From positions 19,439,073 to 19,503,072 of the forward strand of contig CM042994.1 of NCBI GenBank assembly GCA_023678885.1: a stretch of 64,000 nucleotides of DNA, given 5' to 3'. Each line of letters starts with the position of its first letter. The first letter of the stretch is position 1. This document shows positions 46,141 through 55,714 of this stretch, in pieces. This stretch comes from Pogostemon cablin (Eukaryota > Streptophyta > Magnoliopsida > Lamiales > Lamiaceae). The notes under the pieces are model-generated. The model was not told the origin of the DNA. It searched no databases and saw only the letters and a list, made by a program, of their open reading frames with translations. The translations under genes were made by a program, and so were the position numbers.

Positions 46141-46378
46141 ATTTATAATATTTAAATAAAAAATAAATTAAATAAATACCAAAATTTTAAATTTTAAATA
46201 ATAAAAGTGTAAACTAAATAAAAATTATAGTATATATAATATCTAATTAATATTCTTCAGAATTAATTATTCAATTTTCTAATTTGATAACAATCAAATA
46301 CAACCCTTTAAAATATGCTTAATGGATTAATGAATAATTTGTTTCACAAATTAAGATCTGTGAGACAGTTTCATCCAA

Positions 46379-46799
46379 GTCTTTGTCTACTAATAATTAC
46401 ATCGAATTGGCATGATTCAATTTAATTTGAATAAATTTATAACAACTTATATTAATAATAATAATAATAACAATAATAATAATAATAAGGGTTGGTTAGC
46501 GTAAGGTACAAAGTATATACTAGTATAACTATGCAATACATGAGTCATAAAATATTATAACTATATACAAAATTAAGTATTGCGATTCCTTTATTATCCC
46601 TATATTCCAAACCGTGTTCAGAATCAGGGAAGTTAGAATATCCATATAATTGTTCTCCATAATTATCGTAACGTTCTCAATTATGATTGTTACCTATTTC
46701 TTAATTTTGTGCTGCATAAGAATTACGCCATCTTTTTAAAAACCAAATATCACATAAACCCATTAGAATTCCTTACTGATGAGTTTCTTTTGAATTTAG
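46379..46799. other. AT-rich DNA with an (AAT)n microsatellite
   Basis: Imperfect (AAT)n at 46452-46488, interrupted by one C. Otherwise nothing recognised. Confidence 0.6.
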
Positions 46800-47604
46800 G
46801 GTTTTTGAAAGATGAGTTGAATACTTGTCACATATTTTCCACACAAAGAACTCAAGGCAGTGAAGAATTTCCTGTTTAGGAACGCAACGACACAGAGTGC
46901 CAAAGGTAAGGTTTTTTCTAGTTCGTTGTTCTACCTAATTTTTAGGGCATAATTTAATATTTTTCACAGCACAACTAATTTAAAGTTGGGTGTGCGCACA
47001 TTATGTGGACTTGCATGTAATGTTCTAGTAATTCATTGTGAAAATTGTTTTATGATCCCGTTAATGGTTGTTCAGAACAAAGTATCAGAAATGTGTTTTG
47101 CTTCTTAAACAAGCATGTTTTTGAAAATTTAAGATTTTAAGTACTCTGCTTTGTACCCCATCTGTATTCTTTGGTAAAATTAATGAATTATTTTTAAATC
47201 AAAGATCGAAACCGCTAATTAGGTATTACTGATTCAATTTTAGAGTTTTGATGGGTACACATTTTTGTTGTAATTTTAATGTTGCACTGGATATTTTATT
47301 TGGGATTTAAAAATGAGCACTTGCTTGAACTTATCATGATAGAAAAGGAGGAAATGTGGGCATCACTTTAGTGGGTGCATAAATTTGCCGCAGTTTCCCA
47401 GAAGCGTGAAATATTATGCAGTAAAAATGTTTTTTGTATTCTCATACATGGTTGAATTTTAAATCTATTTTTGTTCAAAAAAGATGGTTTTGTGTGCATA
47501 AAGGTATAAGAAGTTTCTTTTTGCATTAAATTATTTCTTTCTTTGTTATGTGTAGAAGAAGTAAGAGATGTCTCTACATTGTTCAGCAATTTGCAAAAGG
47601 TATT
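46800..47604 (+). other. Exon-like segments of an unidentified host locus, left part
   Basis: Two segments look like exons. One ends at 46905 (CCAAAG before GTAAGG) and encodes KELKAVKNFLFRNATTQSAK in one frame. The other is 47556-47599, between TTTGTTATGTGTAG and GTATT, 44 bp. Element E is inserted with its GTATT duplication starting exactly at the second donor. Reading phases of the two segments do not join directly, and no domain is recognised. Could be a decayed gene, an untranslated region or chance. Confidence 0.3.
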
Positions 47605-49326
47605 TGTTTGAATATTTTCATACTCACGAGCAAGAATACTTGGTCGTTGTAGAAGTATACCCCAAGAAATAAAATTATCGAACCACAAAGGAGTTAAGTT
47701 TGGATTAATAAAATATGTGAGCACATGTTTATGTCACTTTTGTAAGGATGATAGAGGTTTTGAGTTTGATTTTCAAATAAACAACTAGAACAAATGACAA
47801 GAAAACAAAATAGCAAATAAGAGTAAGGACAAGATAGCTAAATATAAAAGAGAATAGGTGTTAAAGTTCAAGTATGGAAAAACATGGGATTAGAAACATC
47901 TAAGCACCCTCAATTCATATTATCATGCAAAGGGAATTCAACTCAATTGATGTAGATTAAGGGTGATCACAAATGTATACAAAGCTCCCTTTAGGGTTAC
48001 AAAGGTTGTTGATTCACTAAAGACTCCCAAAAGCACTTAAGATCAAAGCCCAAAATTAACCTCTTCCATCTAGGTACTAATTAATTCTCAATTCTCCCTT
48101 TGAAGGTACTAATTAGAATTAACTCTCCCTTTTTGTGTACTAATGCTAACGAATGGATTGGTTCCCCTCATCGAGTTCAAATATTCTCTCGGTCAAACCT
48201 AAACTCGATGTCTATTCATGTCTTTCTAATACTTAAGAGGGTCGTTTCTGTCTCACTCCAAGCAATATACACATGAACATTATAATAGCACTTAATTACC
48301 ATAAATCATCCATTGATCAACAATCCATTAAACCAATAATCATTCATGAATAACAAATCATGCTATCACAACATCAAAACAATTAAAGCCCATGAATAGA
48401 AACCAACATCAATTAAGTCAAAAACCAATTTAATTCACAAGATAATATAAACCTAATGTGCTCTTCATATCCCTAATCCCACTAGAGGGATTAGCCTAAC
48501 ATGATTTTGTAACAAAACACATAAATGATTCATTACAAATACCCATATTCTTAAATCCAAAAGAAAAACAAAAGAAATGTAAATCTTCCCTAGCTTGTAG
48601 AGAATCTTAAACAATCCTTTGATCTCCACCTCTAGGTCTTGACTTCCTTGAGTTCTTTAACACCAAATGATGAAAGGTATGGAAAATAGATTGAAAATAT
48701 GGAGTGAAAGTGTGGAAATGCTCTAAAATCACCTAAGGAATGGATGTGCTCTGTTCTGGATGGCTCCAAATTCGTATATCTGCTATTTATATGGTGTGGG
48801 GTGGCTGCTAATGGGAAATTAGGAAAACTTTCGAGGTAGCATGTTTTGTTCAAAAATTCGATCAGAATATGGAATATTCGGCAGGAATTTTCTGAAAGGC
48901 GTGTTTACGCTATTGACCAAAAAACGCAGAATCTCATCTTTCCATGAAATTCGATCGGAATTTTGAGCCATGGTCCAATTTCTCTTCCTGGAAAAGTGCC
49001 CCTATATTCCGCCACACTAAAAAATTCTAGCGGAATTTTTCTCTCTTAGATATTCTACCCGAATATGAGAAATTGGGGTACCCAAATTTCCCAATTTTTT
49101 GTATTTTTACATTTTCCAGCCATTTCTCCCAAAGTTCTTGATGTCCTCCTCTTCAAGTTTGATCATTTTAATGTCATTTCCTGTAAGAATTTCACACACA
49201 AATCACATTTCTCTTACAAACATCAATCCAACATAAATGCTAAAATAAATACTCAAAAACACATAAAAAACACTAAAAACCACACACAAAACAACTCTAA
49301 ATTTATGACCATTTTGACACTAAACA
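47605..49326 (-). repeat. Element E 3' LTR
   Basis: About 1.72 kb. Minus-strand TATA box ACCATATAAATAGC at 48783-48795. ATATTC/GAATAT and ATTCGA words cluster at 48855-49080, as in the right LTR (54675-54905). Confidence 0.92.
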
Positions 49327-49340
49327 AACCCCCCAAACTT
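49327..49340 (-). other. Element E polypurine tract
   Basis: The minus strand reads AAGTTTGGGGGGTT before TGTTTAGTG of the LTR. Confidence 0.85.
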
Positions 49341-50717
49341 AAAGTGTTGCTTGTCCCCAAGCAATGAAAAAGAAAATGAAAGAATAAGGGACAATTTGGC
49401 ATAAATATTAGAGTTGAACACAAAAGTGCAATGGATATCTAATAGTGACTTAATGATCATCAACAAAATTAGAACTCAAGGCATAGAAAATTATGACAAT
49501 TATCATTTAACAAGTTCAATAACTAAAAGACTTCTGCATAATTGCACCTTATTATCATAACCTCACGTGTTTCACTCTCACTCATTTTCTAGGACATGTA
49601 TATAAGCTCTCATCAACCGATTAAAATGTACTTGTCATAAGCTTGCAAAACGACTCACTTTCAAAAACTCAATCAATATTCATAAAAGATCAAAGAGGTC
49701 TTTCATTAGGATGTAATGTAAGACTTTTTGGTTAGGAATGGACAAATATGGATATAAGTGACTTAAAAGTGTAGAAAAATCCTATTGAAAGAGTAATTCC
49801 TTCATGCACTTCTTATGATCTTCTTCCTCATCTTCTCTTGTCAGTTTTTCAAATTCTAAGAACTTTTCGTTCCACTTCTTCTTTGTACAACATCCTTCAA
49901 TGAGATAATTTTTTAAGAGAAAATTTTCCTTCGTAACAATGTGTCTTCTAGCATTCTCTTGAATTTTTATTTTCGTTCCATGCTCTTTTCCTTCACATCT
50001 TTCTTTTATTATAGCATCCTTCTTTGCACTCTCTTTTATGCTCATAAACTTTTGTGAATTTTTCTTTTATCCTTTCTTTCTTGATTGTCTCCTCTTCACA
50101 TTGCTATATTACTCTTTCTCTAGTAATTTTCCACAATTAAGGTTCTTTCTTAGCTTTAAAATGGTAATTGGCTATATGATGTGCTCATGAAAGAATATGG
50201 ATTTAATAGGCTCAACGTGGCTAGCAATGAATTATGTGAAAGGTAGGAAAGATTGTATTTAAGGCTATAGGCTATAATAGAAAAAATGGCCTCTTATCAT
50301 CTCTTAAATGTCCATTAATGAATTTCTTTGAAAAGTCAAAAGGCAAGTTCTAGCTTATGCATAATTAATCAGTCCTCTCACAAAGAAATGAAACCATTGG
50401 TAATGTACGGTTAGGCTCAAATCTCACGGTTGATTATTGCTAGGACCTAAAGTATAATTATGCATCATCTTTCCCTATTGAACAATTTAAAAGCCATTGT
50501 CATCACTTCCTAGTCTATCATCCTTACTTAATCAATAATCAACCTAATCACCAATCAACATCTATAATACTCACAAACACACAAACAAACAAATACAAGC
50601 ACAATAACAAAAAGATTAAAAGAAAAACAGCACAAACAAAATACAAGACACAAGGAAATAGTATGCACCAGTGCAAATATTCATAATACGATAGAATCTA
50701 CTAGAGCAAATAATGAT
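49341..50717 (-). other. Element E 3' non-coding region with conserved modules
   Basis: Modules in the same order as A and F: TCATCAACCGATTAAAATGT with CATAAGCTTGC (49612-49645), GGTCTTTCATTAGGATGTAA (49698-49718), TAGGCTCAACGTGGCTAGCA (50208-50228), GCAAGTTCTAGCTTATGC (50342-50361) and GGCTCAAATCTCACGG (50413-50430). An 87-codon minus frame at 49782-50045 is Lys/Glu-rich (ends HKKCMKELLFQ) and matches no family; probably chance or an old env-region relic. Confidence 0.65.
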
Positions 50718-50719
50718 CA

Positions 50720-50736
50720 ACCCCCCCCCCCAAACT
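50720..50736 (-). other. Internal polypurine tract of element E
   Basis: An 11-C run followed by AAACTTAA on the plus strand, i.e. AAGTTTGGGGGGGGGGG on the minus strand, about 1.4 kb before the terminal tract. Confidence 0.65.
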
Positions 50737-50960
50737 TAATTCGTTGTTAAGGCTAGAATTAAGTTAAGATCAAAGAATAGGTACTCCCTTTGAAGCATCC
50801 CTCGTAGCTCTTCTCGTAATCCAATGTGCTCCAAATCCATACCGCTTTGCACCCTTCTACAAAAATACTACAATAAACAAAACAACGCAAAGAAAAATAA
50901 GACACAACAAATAACCAAGAGCATGAGGTGAAGAATTTATTTAACAAAAAATTAAAAAAA

Positions 50961-50995
50961 TGTGTTGACTCCCATTAAGCGCTAAGTTTAACGTC
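50961..50995 (-). other. Post-pol conserved motif, element E
   Basis: The minus strand reads GACGTTAAACTTAGCGCTTA then ATGGGAGTCAACACA, close to the plant gypsy form. Confidence 0.7.
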
Positions 50996-51122
50996 TTCAA
51001 GCTAGACGGAGTGTAAGATCATGGAACCAAAGAGTTGTCCTTCACACTTTCTTCCTTCATCTTCACTTTGAGAAATTGTTTGGCTCTTTTCTTTTCCATC
51101 AACATAATTTCTCCATTCTTTC

Positions 51123-51806
51123 TTATAATATCAAATCATCCGGAAGAATTGTGGATGGAAATGCTTCGTCTCCATAAAGCCAATGAAATTCTCCCTTATC
51201 AACCTTCCATTCTATGTTCAGATTCTCATCCCTAGAAATATCAAGTGACGACAAGTTAAGATTGGAATCTTGAATATAATCATAGAAAAGTGATTTATAA
51301 GCATTTAGAGAAAAGGAATTCTCATATCCATAAAGATCATCCGGAGGAATATTAGGAGGCTTAAGATAGGATTCATCTTTCTTTCTTGTTTTGTTACATG
51401 AAAATGTAACACTCTTCGTATTTGAACTCAAAGAAAGTTCTCCTCTTTTTACATCAATATGAGCCTTTCTCGTGGCTAAGAACGGTCTTCCCAAGATCAT
51501 AGGTGCTTGAGGATCAACTTTCATCTCCAAGACGACAAAATCCACCGGAAAAGTCTGCTTCTTCACTTCAACTACTACATTCTCCACTGCCCCTTAGGGC
51601 TTAATAGTTGATCCATCCGCCACTTGAAGGCATGTAGTTGTAGGCTTGAGCTCTCCAATATCCAATTTTTCAAAGAGAGAATGAGGCATAGCATTCACAC
51701 TGGCTCCCAAGTCACACAATGCATTAACAACCTTCTTTCCTTCAACTTCACAAGGGATAATGAACTTTCCCGGTTCACCAACTTTCATAGAAAACGCCTC
51801 ATGCAA
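51123..51806 (-). pseudogene. Element E retropepsin-like protease
   Basis: Two frames separated by a single TAG (near 51594) form one aspartic protease domain. N-terminal part: FIIPCEVEGKKVVNALCDLG, with catalytic-loop CDLGASVNAMP and LQVADGSTIKP. C-terminal part: VEVKKQTFPVDFVVLEM and APMILGRPFLATRKAHIDVK. Downstream PPDDLYGYENSFSL belongs to the linker before RT, and the frame ends at 51123 without any RT. The protease would cut the gag-pol precursor. DLG rather than DTG or DSG is normal for this plant group. The same domain heads the fragment at 302-982. Confidence 0.9.
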
Positions 51807-51823
51807 TGGTTTATTATTTTCAA

Positions 51824-52327
51824 CTAGCTTCGCTTTTTTTTCTCTTCATATTTCTTCTTCAAAGTTTCAGCAAACTTTTTAAATTCCTCCATCTTTTCTT
51901 TTTTAACAAACCTTTGAGGGTAACAAATTGGATAAGGAGTAATTGGAATTCTCCAATAATCATGTTCATATTCTTTTTCTTTTTCCTTTTCCTCCTTAAC
52001 CTTTTTCCACTTAGGTACATGCTCTTCTTTCCATTTCGTCCTCTTTTCTTCTAACTCAATTTCTACTCTTTTTTCTTCTTCTTTCTCTTTATCCACCTTA
52101 CAATCCACAAACCCTTCTTCAACCAATCTATCCTCTTTCACCTTTATGCACATGCAATGCTCTTTTAGATTTATTTTCATGGTAGATGGAAATTTTCCTT
52201 GTTGGTGTTGGGAACCCACGGAAGAAGCTATTTGCCCCATTTGATACTCAAAAGCTCTCATTATATTGTCGGATTTCTTTTCATTTTCCTCCATTCTAGC
52301 CTCAAGCTTAGCATCTTTCTTTTCCAT
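51824..52327 (-). pseudogene. Element E Lys/Glu-rich linker between gag and protease
   Basis: 167 codons, strongly charged and probably coiled-coil. Begins MEKKDAKLEARMEENEKKSD; middle STMKINLKEHCMCIKVKEDR; then a long K/E run with VPKWKK; ends ITPYPICYPQRFVKKEKMEE. The PYP.RF.K.K motif before the protease is typical for Athila-like gag-pol. The CMCIKVKEDRLVEE and VPKWKK parts recur in the long frame of element F. Continues into protease after one stop. Confidence 0.75.
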
Positions 52328-52996
52328 ATAAGCTCATGTATCTTTCATGAATGCTAGCAATGTATCTTCCAATGATGACTTACCTTCTCCATTCAATGGC
52401 TTGGCACTTGGATCGAATCCCGGAGGAAATGCAACTGCAGCTTGAGGATTAGAATAAGAAAGGTTTTCATGCTTCCTCATTTGCCCTTGGTAACTCCCTC
52501 CACCTTGTTAATTGAAATTAATTTCCCGAGCTTGTCCTTGATAATTTCCACCTTGAAAGTTTCCTTGAGACTTACCTTGATTAAAAGGATAGTTATCTTG
52601 AAAATTCTCTTGATGTTGGAAAATTCCTTGGTAATTTCTCATATCTAAATAGGCAACATCTTCTACACTTTGCATCACATTGCTCTCCTCATTCAAATTA
52701 GCACTCATACTTCCCTCTTGGCTCACTCCTTGAGTGATCAAATTCAATTGCTTAGTTAAAGCATGAATGCTCTCATTAAATTCTTTCATGCCTTCACTTT
52801 GGAACACATCATTCTTAACACTTTTCACTTGAGCAACTTTTCCAAATGCATCACATTACTCTCTCGGAAGGCCATTGATAAGCATTCATTGCAATATTTT
52901 CAAAAATATCCATAGCTTTCATAGCATCCACTCCAAAGATAGACCCTCTGGATGAGGCATCTACATGCATCCAAAGATAGATCCTTGCAACTCTTG
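52328..52996 (-). pseudogene. Element E gag C-terminal tail
   Basis: The 106-codon frame 52508-52828 is Asn/Gln/Gly-rich: FNESIHALTKQLNLITQG, then NYQGIFQHQENFQDNYPFNQ and NFQGGNYQGQ, as in gag tails of this lineage. Just upstream in another frame are VDASSRGSIFGVDAMKAMDI and NAYQWPSER, the Athila gag C-terminal motif (IDAA.GG.L....EA......A.N.YQWP.ER), broken by frameshifts. Confidence 0.75.
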
Positions 52997-53323
52997 CTAT
53001 TGGAGTATCCATTGAGCTTCTTGATTAGCAAGCAATTGCATATACTCTTGGTTTTGAGCAATGACGTTTGTAAACATCTCCACTTGATTCTCTTGCACTC
53101 CTTCTTGTATCCCCCTTTGACCTTGTAATGGATCTTGGGGTGGGTTATGGTTAATATTATCTCTACGTTGATTCTCCATATTTTCTTTTCTAGCTTTTTG
53201 TCTCTCTCGTTTCCTTTGTCGCGCGGTCTTTTCTATCTCCAAATTCAAAGGAATAATCGATTGATTTTCCTTTGATCTTGTGATCATAAAACACCTATGA
53301 AAATTCAAAGAGTGAGACCACAA
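52997..53323 (-). pseudogene. Element E gag N-terminus
   Basis: 108 codons with MITRSKENQSIIPLNLEIEK TARQRKRERQKARKE as two adjoining blocks, matching the TRS...L.PEIE.T.R..R start of Athila-type gag. It ends QLLANQEAQWILQ, and the Retrotrans_gag core (FHP.D....W......WDEL...F..R) that should follow is deleted; the sequence jumps to the gag C-terminal motif. The start codon used could be the inner MITRS methionine. Confidence 0.8.
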
Positions 53324-53412
53324 ACAAAAATAGTAAATAAAATAAAATAAAAAGTATCCTTATCAAGAACAACTAAAACAATAACACAGTATTCTACTAA
53401 TCCGTTAAACTC

Positions 53413-53429
53413 CCTTGGCAATGGCGCCA
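53413..53429 (-). other. Element E primer binding site (tRNA-Asp type)
   Basis: The minus strand reads TGGCGCCATTGCCAAGG, six bases after the 5' LTR end. Confidence 0.85.
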
Positions 53430-53435
53430 ATTTCT

Positions 53436-55140
53436 TGTTTGAATATTTTCATACTCACGAGCAAGAATAATCGATCGTTGTAGAAGTATATCCCAAGAAA
53501 TAAAATTATCGAATCACAAAGGAGTTAAGTTTGGATTAATAAAATACGTGAGCTCATGTTTATGTCACTTTTGTAAGGATGATAGGGGTTTTGAGTTTTA
53601 TTTTCAAATAAACAACTAGAACAAGTGACAAGAAAAGAAAATAGCAAATAAGAGTAAGGACAAGATAGATAAATATAAAAGAGAATAGGTGTTAAAGTTC
53701 AAGTACGGAAAAACATGGGATTAGAAACAACCAAGCACCCTCAATTCATATTATCATGCAAAGGGAATTCAACTCAATTGATGTAGATTAAGGGTGATCA
53801 CAAATGTATACAAAGCTCCCTTTCGGGTTACAAAGATTGTTGATCCACTAAAGACTCCAAAAGCACTTAAGATCAAAACCTCTTCCATCTAGGTAATAAT
53901 TAATTCTCAATTCTCCCTTGGAAGGTACTAATTAGAATTAACTCTCCCTTTTTGTGTACTAAAGCTAACGAATGGGTTGGTTCCCCTCATCGAGTTTAAA
54001 TATCCTCTCGGTCAAACCTAAACTTGATGTCTATTCATGCCTTTCTAATACTTAAGAGGGTCGTTTCCGTCCCACTCCAAGAAATATACACATGAACATC
54101 ATAATAGCACTTAATTACCATAAATCATCCATTGATCAACAATCCATTAAACTAATAATCATTCATGAATAACAAACCATGCTATCACAACATCAAAACA
54201 ATTAAAGCCCATGAATAGAAACCAACATCAATTAAGTCAAAAAACAATTTAATTCACAAGATAATATAAACTTAATGTGTTCTTCATATCCTTAATCCCA
54301 CTAGAGGGATTAGCCTAACATGATTATAGTAACAAAACACATAAATGATTCATTACAAACACTCATAGTCTTAAATACAAAAGAAAAATAAAAGAAATGT
54401 AAATCTTCCCTAGCTTGTAGAGAATCTTCAACAATCCTTTGATCTCCACCTCTAGCTCTTGACTTCCTTGAGTTCTTTAACACCAAATGATGAAAGGTAT
54501 GGAAAATGGATTAAAAATATGGAGTGGAAGTGTGGAAATGCTCTAAAATCACCTAAGGAATGGATGTGATCTGTTCTGGCTGCCTCCGAATTCGTATATC
54601 TACTATTTATATGGTGTGGGGTGGCTGCTAATGGGAAATTAGGGCAACTTTCGAGGCAGCAAGTTTTGTTCAGAAATTCGACCAGAATATGGAATATTCG
54701 GACGGAATTTCTGAAAGGCGTGTTTACGCTTTTGACCAAAAAATGCAGAATCTCATCTTTTCATGAAATTCGACTGGAATTTGAGCCATGGTCGAATTTT
54801 CTTCCTGAACAAGTACCCCTGTATTCAGCCACACTAAGAAATTCTGGCAGAATTTTTCTCTCTCAGATATTCGACCCGAATATGAGAAATTCGAGTCGAA
54901 GTTTCCAATTTTCTGCATTTCTACATTTTCCATCCATTTCTCCCAAATTTTTTGATGTCCTCCTCTTCAAGTTTGATCATTTTAATGTCATTTCCTGTAA
55001 GAATTTCACACAAAAATCACATTTCTATTACAAACATCAATCCAACATAAATGCGAAAATAAAGACTCAAAAACACACAAAAAACACTAAAAACCACACA
55101 CAAAACAACTCAAAATTTATGACCATTTTGATACTAAACA
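53436..55140 (-). repeat. Element E 5' LTR
   Basis: About 1.71 kb, aligned end to end with the 3' LTR. TATA box at 54601-54613 (minus ACCATATAAATAG). Ends ACTAAACA before the GTATT duplication. Confidence 0.92.
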
Positions 55141-55145
55141 GTATT

Positions 55146-55709
55146 CATCTTGTATAAAAGTGATGTTAGTTCTCTATTATTTTCATGCTCTATTTTTATT
55201 TGAGATATACAATCATATTAGGTAAGCAAATATTAGTAGATATTGACTCGGACTCAGATTTCGAAGTGCATTATACAACTAAGAGAAAGCAACAGTGTGA
55301 AGGTTAGTTGTTCTATTAATTTATTCAGTTGTTGTGTGCTGCGTTTGGAAGTATATTGCTGGACAACCATAAAGATGTGATGCGGTTTGAATTTAGTGTT
55401 CCGCAAATGCTTATTTGGCAGATATCCTTTGTGCTTAACATAAAAGCCTATTATTGTGCTATGTATGGAGATTTGTTTGCTGAAAAGCCTTGTTTTTTCT
55501 GCTTTTGGATTTTTGTATTTTTATGATATCCTACGAATTGTGTGTTGCGAACCCTTATATTGCAGCTATTTGTATTACCGATCCGAAATGTGTGTTGAAT
55601 ATTGTAAAAGTGTTCTGCGTTTGGATATTTGTATGTCGGGAAGCCTATTATTGCGCTGTGACTGTGTACTGCAATTTTGTGCCGTGTTTACGTGCAAATT
55701 ATACAGAGA
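55146..55709 (+). other. Host locus between E and F, with an exon-like segment
   Basis: Continues the locus left of E. 55222-55302 (81 bp) lies between CATATTAG and GTTAGTTG and is open in one frame as KQILVDIDSDSDFEVHYTTK RKQQCE (two blocks). No domain recognised. 55320-55700 has recurring words (GCCTATTATTG, TTCTGCGTTTGGA) suggesting old local duplications. Confidence 0.3.
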
Positions 55710-55714
55710 ATATG

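Larger units (their letters stand above)
45146..46378. mobile_element. Non-autonomous TIR element, probably Mutator-like
   Basis: The left end (GATCATCTCACGAATCCTAA, TTCGTGTGACAGATTA, TCCATTAATC) is inverted at the right end (reverse complement GAAACTGTCTCACAGATCTT, AATTTGTGAAACAAATTA, TTCATTAATC). Imperfect arms exceed 60 bp. Similar GAGACNGTCTCAC-ended elements are common in plants. No coding sequence. Contains a Tourist-like MITE and a degenerate TATCACTTTTTATT array. Target duplication not resolved. Confidence 0.65.
47605..55140 (-). mobile_element. Element E: Athila-like LTR retrotransposon with gag and protease only
   Basis: LTRs 47605-49326 and 53436-55140 (TGTTTGAATATTTTC ... CTAAACA); GTATT at 47600-47604 and 55141-55145. 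Minus-strand order: tRNA-Asp-type primer site, gag N-terminus, gag C-terminal tail, Lys/Glu-rich linker, protease, post-pol motif, internal purine tract, non-coding region, terminal purine tract. The two LTRs are visibly close (a few differences per 100 bases in the first 200), so the insertion is fairly recent. RT, RNase H and integrase, and the gag core, are missing. Confidence 0.9.

Noticed and set aside
47368..47724. 118-codon minus-strand frame across the left border of element E
   Set aside because: It crosses an LTR/host junction with a target duplication, so it cannot be an ancestral gene.
50759..50947. 62-codon minus-strand frame in element E as an env-like protein
   Set aside because: Too short, no signal peptide plus transmembrane arrangement conserved in A or F.
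51806..52054. Phe-rich hydrophobic plus-strand frame resembling a membrane protein
   Set aside because: Antisense shadow of the Lys/Glu-rich gag linker (AAG/GAA codons read as CTT/TTC).
54621..55157. 178-codon plus-strand frame
   Set aside because: Lies antisense across the 5' LTR of element E; the 3' LTR copy (around 48840-49370) is broken by stops.
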